Below, in pieces: positions 1-8,111 of a DNA stretch of 64,000 bases. Positions within the stretch are counted from its first letter, which is position 1; the number at the start of each line of letters is the position of its first letter. Made by a program: the position numbers and the translations under genes. Below the pieces are notes generated by a model. It did not search any database and had not been told where the DNA came from. It was given only the letters and a program-made list of their open reading frames with translations. Source of the stretch: Streptacidiphilus sp. 4-A2 (lineage in GTDB: Bacteria; Actinomycetota; Actinomycetes; Streptomycetales; Streptomycetaceae); contig JAAFYY010000003.1 of the NCBI GenBank assembly GCA_014284505.1, positions 62,001 to 126,000 on the forward strand, read 5' to 3'.

Positions 1-147
1 GTCGTCCAGGACTGCGCCACGAACCCCGCCATCGCCTGTGGCTGGTCCGGGCGGCAGCGCCACGCCCACCCGGTCGACCTGCACGGCACCGTGCAGCCGC
101 TGCCCGACGGCAGCTTCTCCCCGGCGGCCACCACCGCCGCCTCCTGA
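1..147 (+). CDS. C-terminal end of an unrecognised protein (partial)
   Basis: The frame is open from the first base and ends with TGA at 145-147, leaving the last 48 codons of a gene that begins outside the window. The visible part has two cysteines and an Ala/Thr-rich tail. It shares orientation with the next two genes and may belong to the same transcription unit. No family is recognised, so no function is proposed. Confidence 0.45.
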   Translation, partial: VVQDCATNPAIACGWSGRQRHAHPVDLHGTVQPLPDGSFSPAATTAAS

Positions 148-225
148 ACCGGCCCGGGGCAGCCGCCGGCCCCCGAACCCGGCTGCCCCGGGCCACGCAC
201 CACCACATCCAGAGACGAGAGGCCG

Positions 226-730
226 ATGTGGACCTACGAACAAGTCGAGCACGCCCTCACCGTCGCCGGTGAGGCCTGGCTCGCCTCCGCCAGCGAACAA
301 CCGCTCCAGATGCACGCCCAGTGGGACGCCCACCCCTTCGCCCCCAGCACCCTGCCCTGCGGCCGCGCCTTTGACGTCATCGCACTGCCCGACCAGTTCG
401 GCCGCCAGGTCCTGAACGAACTGCGGGACACCGGCCCGGTCACCACCTACGGCGGCGCCATCCACGTCTTCTGCGTACCCGGCACCGCGGAGCAGCTGCG
501 GCAGCTGCTCGCCTGGAGGGAGTGGGACCACCTGCCGCCCGTGCACTGCTACGGGACCGGCGACACCGTCACCCTCCCGCCCACCCAGCGCCACCAGGAC
601 GACGACACCCCGACGCTGGCTCCGCGCCCCCGAAGACAGCCACCCCCAGCTCCCCCGCGCCAACGCCCTGCTCCACGCCTGCCTACGCGCCGCCCGCACC
701 CAACCCCAACCACCGAAAACGGACCGATGA
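226..730 (+). CDS. Prim-pol-like (DNA primase/polymerase-type) protein, frameshifted
   Basis: The N-terminal 125 residues contain CGRAFDVIALP, GPVTTYGG and a W-rich stretch (LLAWREWDHL), an arrangement like the short primase/polymerase-type proteins common on actinobacterial mobile elements. The frame opened at 226 degenerates into Pro/Arg-rich sequence after about 605. Reading one base later gives a natural ending (RRWLRAPEDSHPQLPR and on) with TGA at 728-730. Dropping one C from the CCCC run near 607 joins the two frames, so a one-base indel is likely. The TGA overlaps the next ATG as ATGA. The family call is by motif resemblance only; the catalytic half of a true primase is not obvious. 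Confidence 0.5.
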
Positions 731-1321
731 CGACCGACACCCTGACCAGCGCCCCTCACCACGCTGCGCACCCTCGCCACCGCCCACCTGGCCAACCTCG
801 ACCAGCAGCGCCAGGCCGCCGCCGACGCCGCCCGCGAACGCGAGATCCAGCGCCTGCGCGACCAGGCCGACCGCTCCCACAAGAACGCCATCGACCGCGT
901 CCGCGAGCGCCTGACCGCCACCCTCCACCAGGTCCTGGCCCCCGAGGACTGGACCGGCTACCCCTCCATGCCCGACACCGACACCCACACCGCCACCGCC
1001 CACCTCGGACAGGGCGTATGGGCGATCTACCACCAGGCCACCCAGCCCTACGCGGTCTACAGCGGCATCTACCTGCTGCTCCCCTGCCCCTGCGGGGACT
1101 ACATCGAGACCGAAGTCCCCAGCGACGAACTGCTCGCCGAAACCCTGGAGAACATCACCCGCTGGCAGGCCGACCCTGCCAGCTGCACCGATGCCTGCTC
1201 CTCCGCCACCTGCCCACCCCCTGGACCCCGAGCACCACCCCCGGCTGGTGAACAGCCGCAGGTGACCCACCTCATGCCGGGGCTGCTGGGCAGCCCCGGC
1301 CGGCGACCCCAGCCACCCTGA
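727..1321 (+). CDS. Coiled-coil hypothetical protein with cysteine-rich end, frameshifted
   Basis: The start ATG overlaps the previous stop (ATGA). After about 15 residues the frame must shift by one to give LRTLATAHLANLDQQRQ, followed by a charged heptad-like stretch (about residues 25-60) expected to form a coiled coil. A compact domain follows with GVWAIYHQATQPYAVYSG and CPCGDYIETEV, then Cys-rich SCTDACSSATC. The last 40 residues are Pro-rich and may be out of frame, so the true stop could be before 1321. No known family is recognised. Coupling to the upstream prim-pol-like gene suggests plasmid metabolism, but that is inference. Confidence 0.5.
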
Positions 1322-1370
1322 ACTCGGCACCCTCCCATCGCAATCGCAGACACCCAGAAGGAAGATCGCT

Positions 1371-1946
1371 ATGCCGCAGCACATCGAGCGCCTGGCTCTG
1401 TTCGGCGCCCTGCTCGCCGCCTTCGACGCACTCCATGGAGCAGGTGACCACTGGGCGCAGAGCAGTCAGGACGCGGCCCTCAAGGGCCTCCAGGGCAGCG
1501 ACCTCGTCTACCGGGACGGCCTCCGGGTCGGCACTGAGACCGACGACCGCACCGGCCAGCCGACGATGACCGCCGCCCGCCTCGGATGGATCAGCGCAGC
1601 CCGACACGTCGCCAGCTACACCGCCCTCCAACTCAGCGGAACGCTCGCCGTCACCCGCCTGCTCGGCTACCGCATCCCGCCCGCCGCTTTGCTCGCCGGC
1701 ACCGCTATCAACAGCGGAACACACCTGATCCTGGACAGGCGCGCGCCACTGATCTGGCTCGCGGACCGGACTGGCAACGGCGGCTACATCACCCACTGCA
1801 CCGCCGTCCGCGAGGCGAGGCACCACCGAACTATCCGGTCCCGGCGCGCTCATGGAGCTGGACCAGAGTCTCCACCGGGCCATTGGCGTCGTCGCCGCCG
1901 CTGTCACCACTTGGCTGGCGACCCGTAGAAGTCCCAGGAAGGGCTG
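1371..1946 (+). CDS. Small integral membrane protein, frameshifted
   Basis: An ATG preceded by GAAGGAAGATCGCT opens a protein with an N-terminal hydrophobic stretch (LALFGALLAAFDALHGAGDHW), a second one near residues 84-120 (TALQLSGTLAVTRLLGYRIPP) and a conserved-looking THLILDRR segment. Streptomyces genomes hold many small membrane proteins of this GDHW/ILDRR type with no assigned function. The frame breaks around 1820; restoring one G (GCGAGGGGCACC) leads into GPGALMELDQSLHRAIGVV and TGA at 1944-1946, so the natural end is probably 1946 rather than the in-frame stop at 1928. It is followed by a strong terminator and converges on parB. Confidence 0.55.
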
Positions 1947-1976
1947 ACCGGCGACCGTTCGATCCGTAGACCTGAA

Positions 1977-2009
1977 AGGCCCGGCCCCGCAGGAAGCGGG
2001 GCCGGGCCT
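1977..2009. terminator. Bidirectional intrinsic terminator between the membrane-protein gene and parB
   Basis: A perfect 14-bp stem (AGGCCCGGCCCCGC at 1977-1990 and its complement at 1996-2009) encloses the loop AGGAA and is followed by CTTTGCGTTTT. It lies between the convergent membrane-protein gene and parB, so it can end both transcripts. Confidence 0.85.
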
Positions 2010-2037
2010 CTTTGCGTTTTCAGGGCACAAGCAGCCT

Positions 2038-3081
2038 TCAGGCGCTGGTCCCCTGGCGTGAGGTGACGTGCTCCAGGAGTAGCTCGGCCACCTTAGTCAG
2101 GATCGGTGCTGAGAGCTGAGCGACCAGGGCCTCTGTGATGTCCTCGGCAGTCGCTGATGCGTGGACGGTGACCACCGCGTCGTCGTCCTGGGTATTAACG
2201 CCGTTAACGGTTGTCGGTTGATCCGGTTGGGACGGGATCACCGCCTGGGTATTAACGCCGTTAACGGTCGGACGCGAGATTGTCTCCGATGGGGGAGACC
2301 CGGGGCTGCTATTAACGCCGTTAACGGTTGCCTCAGCGGATGCAGGTGTCGCCCTCTTGCGCTTCGGCTTGGCGGCTTCCGCAGCGGCCTTCTCTGCTGC
2401 CGCGGCTTGCTCGGCCTTGGGTAGGCGGCCGATTTTTCGGGCCGGTTCCACCTTGAGCTCCCCCGACTCGACCTTCTCCTGCAGGTCCGGTGTCAGCTCC
2501 AGGAGAGCCAGCCGCTGCGACACCCATGCAGGAGTCTTCCCCAGTCGACGGGCCACTTCTCCCTGGGAGATGTGGACCTTGACCAGCTCTTGGAGGGCTT
2601 TGGCCTGGTCCATCGCCGGCACGTCCACGCGATGAATGTTGGCGATGAGCGCGGATTCAAGGATGTCAGCGGCCGTCGCCGCAAGGTCGTCGTGCACGTC
2701 GATCCGGAGCTCGCGCAGACCAGCTGTCCGCGAGGCGGCGAGGCGACGGTTTCCGTCGACGACGACATACTCGGCTTCACCGAGGGCTTCCTCCTGCCCG
2801 GGGTGGGCGGAGAGGAACGCGGCACGCCGGACGACGGTGATCGGCTGGATCTGTCCGCGGACCCGGAGCGACTCGGCCGTCTCTGCGACGTCCGTCAGTT
2901 CCTCGCGGGGATTGAACGGATTGTGGGCAAGGAGTGCCAGTTCCACCTGGGCCGGCGGACGCTTCCCCTCGCCGTTCATGATGTCGGTGCGGGTGCGGAT
3001 GCGGCGCGGCCCCGACTCCTTCGGCTGACCATCGTCGTCTGTCTCGAAGCCGCGGGTCACACGGGTCCTAGGGGGAGTCAT
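2038..3081 (-). CDS. parB: ParB-family partition protein with a repeat-bearing C-terminal half
   Basis: This is a 347-residue ParB-like protein. Residues 45-130 form the ParB/Spo0J N-terminal domain (NPFNPRE, then VVVDGNRRLAASR as the nucleotide-binding box), followed by the helix-turn-helix SQGEVARRLGKTPAWVSQRL at 172-191. Known ParB proteins bind a centromere and, with ParA, segregate replicons. The region after residue 230 is an Ala/Lys-rich linker carrying TVNGVN three times (252, 272, 291), then a short acidic/helical C-terminus that may dimerise. Each TVNGVN is encoded by the same palindromic 19-mer, with GTT and AAT codons that are unusual for this GC content. The ATG overlaps the parA stop (ATGA), implying coupled translation. 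Confidence 0.9.
   Translation of the reverse strand: MTPPRTRVTRGFETDDDGQPKESGPRRIRTRTDIMNGEGKRPPAQVELALLAHNPFNPREELTDVAETAESLRVRGQIQPITVVRRAAFLSAHPGQEEALGEAEYVVVDGNRRLAASRTAGLRELRIDVHDDLAATAADILESALIANIHRVDVPAMDQAKALQELVKVHISQGEVARRLGKTPAWVSQRLALLELTPDLQEKVESGELKVEPARKIGRLPKAEQAAAAEKAAAEAAKPKRKRATPASAEATVNGVNSSPGSPPSETISRPTVNGVNTQAVIPSQPDQPTTVNGVNTQDDDAVVTVHASATAEDITEALVAQLSAPILTKVAELLLEHVTSRQGTSA
2193..2328. repeat. Three copies of a palindromic 19-mer inside parB (candidate centromere)
   Basis: TATTAACGCCGTTAACGGT occurs exactly at 2193-2211, 2250-2268 and 2310-2328, with 57- and 60-bp start-to-start spacing. Each copy contains the perfect palindrome CCGTTAACGG and the interrupted inverted repeat TTAAC-GCC-GTTAA. 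The spacing keeps all copies in the same parB reading frame (TVNGVN). The unit is AT-rich against its surroundings and differs from the chromosomal parS consensus GTTTCACGTGAAAC. No further copy was noticed elsewhere in the window. A partition (parS-like) site for this ParAB pair is the simplest explanation, but it is inferred. Confidence 0.7.
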
Positions 3082-3872
3082 ACGGCAAGCTCCTTTGCCA
3101 GGTCACGCATGACCTGGGCGTGTTCGCTGTCGGGTGCGTACTCCAGCAGCGGGATCTCTCCGTCTGCGGCCTCGCGTCCCTCCTTCAGGTCCCCGATCAC
3201 GGCCAGTACTGACGGGGTGGTGCTCTTCTCCCACTGGTCCTTGTTCTCTGGACCAACTTTCCGCGGCGGCTGTCGTAGGCGTTGATGATCAGCCCAAGGT
3301 AGTCGACCTGGATGCGGCCCTTCTTGCAAAGGTCGTCCTTCTGGGTCTTCAACAGTCGGACAGCGCGGTGGGAGGCACGGTTTGCCCACACCGGGCTGAT
3401 CATCCGGAACGGTCAGCCAGTTCTCCGTCTCGTCGGCGCACGTAGTAGAGCGCCGTGTCCATGTTCAGGCCGAGGCTGGCGCGGCCATCGATGATGACGA
3501 TGTCGTAGTCCGCCTCCAGCGGCTCCAACGCGCGCTCCAGCGCGGCTTCGCTGAATGACACCTTGGACAGGGCAACGTCGCGGAGGAACGCGTCGTCGGA
3601 CGCCGGCAGGAGGTGGAGTCGGCCCCCGAACCGGTCGCCATCAAGCGCGACCAGAAGCTCACGGATGTCACGCTTGGCGCTACGTCCATGTGCATCATCA
3701 GCGTTTCGACGTCGTCCTCGTACATGAGGTCTTCGAAACCGAGCTCAGCGGTCAGGTGCCCTGCGGGTCGTAGTCACGAGCAGCACCCGCAGGCCATCTC
3801 GGCCAGCGCCTGGGAGATACCCGCGGCGAGGAACGTCTTGCCGACCCCGCCCTTCTGATTTGCGATTATCAC
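3078..3872 (-). CDS. parA: ParA-type partition ATPase, frameshifted
   Basis: The GTG at 3872 starts VIIANQKGGVGKTFLAAGIS, a deviant Walker A motif of the ParA/MinD family. Further segments are DYDPQGHLTAELGFED (after a frame change), YDIVIIDGRASLGLNMD (Walker B region), YLGLIINAYDSRRGK and a C-terminus ending MRDLAKELAV. At least three single-base shifts are needed, near 3780, 3420 and 3260, to join these pieces into about 264 residues, the normal size for a plasmid ParA. ParA ATPases move ParB-bound DNA. The start overlaps the preceding gene's stop (GTGA) and the end overlaps parB (ATGA). The shifts may be sequence errors; if real, the partition system would be dead. Confidence 0.8.
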
Positions 3873-4213
3873 CCGACAACAGGCTGAGCAGAGAGAGCTG
3901 GGGAGGGGTGGCAGTCGAGCCACAAAGTGAGTGCCTGGGCCAGCCCTTGGACGTAGGTGACGTTCCGTTCGGTGCAGGCGGCCTTGAAGGCCTCCGGCTC
4001 GCCTTCTGGCAGGAACGTTCCCCAGGTCTTCGCCCCTTCGGTCTTGACCTCCGGAACCTCGTCTGCGGCGTACCAGGCCTTTATAGCGCGCTCGGTGACG
4101 TCCTGAATGTCTAGTCCGTGCTCAAAAGCGCGGATCTTGATGTGTCTGCGCAGCTGGGGCGTGAGAGCTGTAATTAGCTTCTCTCGGTTCCCACGGGGCG
4201 GCGGGGTGCTCAT
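3869..4213 (-). CDS. Small DNA-binding-like protein upstream of parA
   Basis: ATG at 4213 begins MSTPPPRGNREKLITALTPQ; an upstream in-frame start at 4321 exists but its extra residues look non-coding. The segment EKLITALTPQLRRHIKIRAFEHGLDIQDVTERAIKAWY resembles a ribbon-helix-helix or ParR-like fold (short strand, then two helices). The rest contains WGTFLPEGEPEAFKAACTERNVTYVQGLAQAL, perhaps a second such unit. Position as first gene of a three-gene par operon, with start/stop overlap to parA, suggests an operon regulator or accessory partition protein. The family assignment is tentative. Confidence 0.65.
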   Translation of the reverse strand: MSTPPPRGNREKLITALTPQLRRHIKIRAFEHGLDIQDVTERAIKAWYAADEVPEVKTEGAKTWGTFLPEGEPEAFKAACTERNVTYVQGLAQALTLWLDCHPSPALSAQPVVG

Positions 4214-4351
4214 GTGACCGCACTTTACTAGGTCGACGGACTGCTCACTGCCGCAACCCACCGGTTCTACCGGGGTCCTCAAGTCAGCGGAGCTGCGTCG
4301 CTGTCTACGTAGTGTCACCATCGGTAAGGCTGCTGGAAGTTCGGCGGCGTA

Positions 4352-4938
4352 TCACTCGTCTTGGCTCTCAGCGTCGCCGGACTGATGGCGGGGGACCGCA
4401 AGGAGCAGCAGGTCGAACGCGGCACCGTCGGGGGCGTTGCGGTACGGGCCGGCGTAGGTGTAGCCGAGGCTCGGTATAGGCGCTGGCTGTCAGCGTTGCC
4501 TGGCATGGCGAGCAGGCTGATGTAGCGGGGGGCGAGGGCGTCGACCAGGGCCTGGTGCAGGCGTGAGCCGATGCCGCGGCCCTGCCAGCCGGGCCGCACG
4601 GCCAGTTCGCACAGGCCGACCAGATTGTCGGTGGTGCGTACGGCCTCGGGGAGATCGGGCAGCAGCTCGGGGCCGAACCAGTACGCCGGCTCGCACCCGA
4701 ACCCGTAGACGAAGCCGACCGGATCCCCGGCGGCGAAGGCGAGGACCAGGGCGAAGCCCTCATGGCGGGTGTGGGTGGTCAACTGCTGCCGCAGGGCTTC
4801 GGGGCTGAGGCTGGCTGCGGCGACGTCGGGGTGGTCGGCGTGAGCGTCGGCCCATATCTCGACCAAGGTGTCCAGTAGGGCCGGGACGTCACCAGGGCCG
4901 TAACGGTGCAGGACGGCAGGGGAGTGGTCGTCGTCCAT
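4352..4938 (-). CDS. GNAT-family N-acetyltransferase, frameshifted near the end
   Basis: The start chosen is ATG 4938 (MDDDHSPAVLHRYGPGD). Acetyl-CoA binding motif A is visible as LCELAVRPGWQGRGIGSRLHQALVDAL, preceded by strand GDPVGFVYGFG, and motif B follows as LLAMPGNADSQRLYR. The frame then breaks near 4470; one base away it continues as SLGYTYAGPYRNAPDGAAFDLLLLAVPRH and stops at 4352-4354, the standard C-terminal strands of the family. GNAT proteins transfer an acetyl group to amines, but the substrate cannot be told. The gene is divergent from the next cluster and not obviously part of an operon. Confidence 0.8.
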
Positions 4939-5087
4939 GGACTCCTCCAGGTAGTCCGGTGCGGGCGCCCGCAGAGGCGAGGATGCTCTCCCTGGCTGCG
5001 CAGCGGGCGCTGGCAAGCAAGCCGACGCCGGCGTCCAGGCGGCCTGGACCGCAGCCCGATGGTCTCACAGCCTTCCGCTACACAGTG

Positions 5088-5117
5088 TTGACGGACGGTC
5101 ACGTTCGGGGTCATGGT
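5088..5117 (+). promoter_or_regulatory. Candidate promoter for the DUF6879/XRE cluster
   Basis: TTGACG at 5088-5093 is followed after 17 bp by TCATGGT (5111-5117), a weak match to the streptomycete -10 hexamer. It lies about 40 bp upstream of the start at 5158. No further support. Confidence 0.3.
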
Positions 5118-5157
5118 CGTGGAACGTTGTGCAACCGACTTGGTGAAGGAGGATCCC

Positions 5158-5619
5158 ATGGCGCTACGGTTCGTTGCGATCGACCCAGAGACGCAGAACG
5201 GCGGCTCGCCGACGGTGTGGGTGGACGAGGACGTGAGGGAGATCGTCATCCAGGGCTGGAGTGCCGGGCCTGAGCTGCGCGAGCGCATCACCGCGACGCT
5301 GGCCCCGGGGCAGGAGGTGATCCGCATCGCGGCGCGGCTGACCCCGATGCTGCGCCGGGCGTGCGAGGAAGCGGAGCGGCTCGGAGCGGGTGCCGAGGCG
5401 CAGGACAGCGGCTTGCTGCCGGTGTGGGTCGACGCGCAGGCGCGGGAGATCGTCATCCAGGGCTGGGCCGCAGGGGAGGAACTGCGCGAGCGGGTCACCG
5501 CGACGCCGGCCCCGAACCACCAGGCGGGCATCCCGGACGGCGAGGACGTCGTCCGTCTCCCCGCGCGACTGGTCCCGATGTTGAGGAAGGCGTGCGATGA
5601 AGCAGATCGACTGGGCTGA
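5158..5619 (+). CDS. Two-repeat hypothetical protein of the DUF6879/XRE cluster
   Basis: The start is ATG 5158 because it follows a strong ribosome-binding site (GAAGGAGG). The 153-residue protein is an internal duplication. Repeat one runs WVDEDVREIVIQGWSAG through LTPMLRRACEEAERLG; repeat two runs WVDAQAREIVIQGWAAG through LVPMLRKACDEADRLG, about 75 residues later. Each half has a strand-rich start and an amphipathic helical end. It overlaps the DUF6879 gene by 23 bp and lies in the order small protein - DUF6879 - XRE/DUF5753, an arrangement widespread in Streptomyces. Its role is unknown. Confidence 0.8.
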   Translation: MALRFVAIDPETQNGGSPTVWVDEDVREIVIQGWSAGPELRERITATLAPGQEVIRIAARLTPMLRRACEEAERLGAGAEAQDSGLLPVWVDAQAREIVIQGWAAGEELRERVTATPAPNHQAGIPDGEDVVRLPARLVPMLRKACDEADRLG

Positions 5620-6121
5620 GCTGATCGGCTCCGCCCGGGTGTCGGCCGTGCACATGGAGATGCGCGACAGCTACGCCGTCAAGCAGGAGGCGGAGGAGTT
5701 CGAGCGCTGGCGCTCCACCGGCATCGCCGTGACCGACCTGGACTCCCCGGGCTGGGCGGACTGGTCCCGGATCATCCGCGACGCGGTGTCCGCCGGCGTC
5801 GTGGTGCGCCGCACCCGCATCGTCTCCGAGCCGATCACCGAGTACGCCCGCTGGCTGCACGCCACCACCGGCGGCAACCTCGCCTCCGGCGAGCTCGTGC
5901 GCTGGCTGCCCCGCGCCAAGGCGTCAGACCTGGCGCTACCCGGAAACGACTTCTGGGTCATCGACGACCACACCGTGCTGTTCAACCACTTCACCGGCGA
6001 CGGCGACTGGGCCGAGGAACCCTTCGAGCTGCGCCACGACCCGGCCGCCATCAAGCTCTGCGCCACCGCGTTCGACTCAGCGTGGGAACGCGCCGTCGAC
6101 CACGCCGACTACCAGCCCTGA
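5597..6121 (+). CDS. DUF6879 family protein
   Basis: This intact 174-residue protein has the hallmarks of the DUF6879 family of streptomycetes: DWAELIGSARVSAVHMEMRD, EFERWRSTG, RRTRIVSEPITEYARWLH, NDFWVIDDHTVLFNHF and a C-terminal tryptophan-containing helix (FDSAWERAVDHADY). The family is strongly linked to downstream XRE/DUF5753 regulators, as here. The biochemical function is unknown. A role as the partner controlled by the adjacent regulator, in a toxin-antitoxin-like or developmental circuit, has been suggested by this linkage but cannot be read from sequence. Confidence 0.85.
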   Translation: MKQIDWAELIGSARVSAVHMEMRDSYAVKQEAEEFERWRSTGIAVTDLDSPGWADWSRIIRDAVSAGVVVRRTRIVSEPITEYARWLHATTGGNLASGELVRWLPRAKASDLALPGNDFWVIDDHTVLFNHFTGDGDWAEEPFELRHDPAAIKLCATAFDSAWERAVDHADYQP

Positions 6122-6139
6122 CCGGACCGCGACGCGACC

Positions 6140-6991
6140 TTGGCACGCTCATCCTCCTCATCCGCGCAGCAGGCCCGCGAACGCCTGGCGAAGCGACTGG
6201 GCGAACTACGGCGGCAGGCCGGCATCAACGGCCGCGAGCTGTCGCGCCGCTGCTCCTGGTCACCCGCGAAGACCTCCCGGCTGGAGAGCGCGACCACCGC
6301 GCCCTCCGACGCGGACATCTGGGCCTGGTGCCGGGCGTGCGGGGTCCCGGACCAGGTGGCGGACCTGATCGCGGCCGTCCGACAGGCCGACGACCTGTAC
6401 ATGGAGTGGCGGCGCGGGCAGCGGCTGGGGATGCTCCGCACCCAGGAGAACATCCTGGAGCTGCATGACCGCACCCGCGTCCAACGCGTCTACACCGGCA
6501 GTGGCATCGCCGGGTTCTTCCAGACCACCGCCTACGCCACCGCGACCATGAAGGCGTTCACCCGCTTCCAGGGCACCCCGGACGACGTGGACCAGGCCGT
6601 TGCCTCACGCCGACGCCGGGAGCAGGCCCTGCACCAGGGTGACCACCGCTTTGTCGTGCTGACCGAGGAATCCGCGCTGCGGCACCGCATCGGCTCCGCC
6701 GAGGTCCTGAGTGAGCAGCTGGAGCACCTGCTCACTGTCATGCAACTGCCCTCGGTGGCGCTGGGCGTCATCCCTTTCACTGCGGACCGGCCGAACATGT
6801 GGCTGGTGGAGCCGTTCTACATCTACGACCGTGACCGTGTCATCGTCGAGACCCTGTCCGCGCTGATCACCATCACCGCCCCCGGCGAGATCGACCTCTA
6901 CGAGCGGGCGTTCGTGGAACTGGGCCGCATGGCCGTCTACGGCCAGGCCGCCCGCGACCGGATCAACGAGGCTCTGGACGCCCTGCGCTGA
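6140..6991 (+). CDS. XRE-family regulator with DUF5753 domain
   Basis: TTG at 6140 is the start that keeps the whole helix-turn-helix. Residues 10-65 hold the XRE domain (LGELRRQAGINGRELSRRC, SPAKTSRLES), and residues about 90-275 the DUF5753 domain (VYTGSGIAGFFQTTAYATA, RRRREQAL, VVLTEESALRHRIG, VALGVIPF). In Streptomyces this architecture is annotated as Scr1-type antitoxin-like regulators paired with small acidic or DUF partners. Here the partners are the DUF6879 protein and the two-repeat protein directly upstream, 18 bp away. It probably binds its own promoter region. The reading frame is intact. Confidence 0.9.
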   Translation: MARSSSSSAQQARERLAKRLGELRRQAGINGRELSRRCSWSPAKTSRLESATTAPSDADIWAWCRACGVPDQVADLIAAVRQADDLYMEWRRGQRLGMLRTQENILELHDRTRVQRVYTGSGIAGFFQTTAYATATMKAFTRFQGTPDDVDQAVASRRRREQALHQGDHRFVVLTEESALRHRIGSAEVLSEQLEHLLTVMQLPSVALGVIPFTADRPNMWLVEPFYIYDRDRVIVETLSALITITAPGEIDLYERAFVELGRMAVYGQAARDRINEALDALR

Positions 6992-7115
6992 ACTCGCGTG
7001 CAACACCGTGAAACTTTCTCGCGGATCGGGCTCGGGCAGGAGGACCGTGACGAAGTGTCACCACAGGTCTCGGACCTGGGGTGCCCGACACGTTCGCTGC
7101 GAGTGGAGCCAGCCC

Positions 7116-7469
7116 ATGTCCGACCCAGCAGAGCAGCTGCCACCGTCCGACCCGGCAGAGCAGCTGCCGTTCCGGATTGCGTTCGATGCCGACAGCGGCC
7201 AGGTGGTGCTGTGGGTGACCCTCGAGCAGCGCCGGGGCCAGAGTATCCGCAGGATTGAGGTGCCCTCGCTGGAGGCGCTGACCCTGGCGGTGGCCGAGCA
7301 CCTGCGGGAGAGCCGGGTCCACCGGCTGCTGGCGGAGAGCCTGGTGCAGGCAGCCGTTGACCACCTGGGCGCTGATCCGGTGCGCCTCTACGCTGCCGCC
7401 GCGCAGCTTCAGAGCCCGGCCAGCACGATCCCGCTGGGCGCCATGCTGAGCGCGGCGGCCAGCGCGTGA
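7116..7469 (+). CDS. Hypothetical protein
   Basis: ATG 7116 (MSDPAEQLPPSDPAEQ) is preferred to an upstream ATG at 7008 because the added residues are Arg/Ser-rich and look untranslated. The 117-residue protein starts with a short duplicated SDPAEQLP, then a strand-rich core (FRIAFDADSGQVVLWVTLEQ, RRIEVPSLEALTLAVAEHL) and a helical end. No family is recognised. It overlaps the next gene by GTGA, so the two are probably co-translated. Confidence 0.6.
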   Translation: MSDPAEQLPPSDPAEQLPFRIAFDADSGQVVLWVTLEQRRGQSIRRIEVPSLEALTLAVAEHLRESRVHRLLAESLVQAAVDHLGADPVRLYAAAAQLQSPASTIPLGAMLSAAASA

Positions 7470-7972
7470 GCCCCGCTCCGGAGAGGAACCGCAATGTGAG
7501 CAGCCGGCCTGACGCTGCCGACGGCGATCCGCATATCGCTGCGGCCAGGCAGGGCGGCCGGGCTCGGCCGCTTCCTGCGCGCACCGCGCCGGTCCACAAG
7601 CCGGTGCGGGTGCAGGGCTCCGCGAGTATGGGCCAGGACCTGGTCCGCGCGATCAGCGGTGCAGCGGCGGCGGTGGATTACGTGGACGCCGCCGGCAGCA
7701 GCCCGGCGGTGGATTTCTCGATCGTGGCCCGGGCCACCACCGTGTGCGTCGGTGACACCGAGGCCGACGCTATCCAGGCGGCTGCCGACGTGGCGCGCGA
7801 GCTGGCCCAGCGGCGGATCAGGATCACGGACCTGACGTGGGCCAGGATCCCGGGGCCGGTCGAGGAGGAGTGGCAGTGGAGCCTCACCCTCACACTGGCC
7901 ACACGCGACCCGGGCACCGGCGAGTACCCCGGCGAGGTCCACCACGGCGACCGGCCTCCGGCGGCGACCTGA
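7466..7972 (+). CDS. Hypothetical protein
   Basis: The longest reading frame starts at GTG 7466, overlapping the preceding stop; a GTG near 7495, after GAGAGGAACC, is an equally good start. The first 50 residues are disordered (Arg/Pro/Ala). The folded part, VDFSIVARATTVCVGDTEADAIQAAADVARELAQRRIRI through WQWSLTLTLATRD, alternates strands and helices in a ferredoxin-like pattern. No known family is assigned. It is paired with the previous gene by overlap. Confidence 0.55.
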   Translation: MSPAPERNRNVSSRPDAADGDPHIAAARQGGRARPLPARTAPVHKPVRVQGSASMGQDLVRAISGAAAAVDYVDAAGSSPAVDFSIVARATTVCVGDTEADAIQAAADVARELAQRRIRITDLTWARIPGPVEEEWQWSLTLTLATRDPGTGEYPGEVHHGDRPPAAT

Positions 7973-8111
7973 CGCCGCCCGGCCCAGATCGGTCGCGGTA
8001 AGCGCCCGGGGCCGGGGCCAGCCCGTTGGGGCGGCGGGTTGCGCCACGATCGGCTGACCTTGTGCGCGCGCCTCACCACCGGCACTGGAGCCGCGCTTCT
8101 ATGCTCGCCGC

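Noticed and set aside
683-1384. Long minus-strand frame opposite the first genes
   Set aside because: It is Gly/Val-rich with no ribosome-binding site and lies across two genes and a start region; it is typical antisense openness in high-GC DNA.
2161-2424. Plus-strand frame carrying repeated GINAVNG over the parB repeats
   Set aside because: It arises from the same palindromic repeat read on the other strand; parB is clear on the minus strand.
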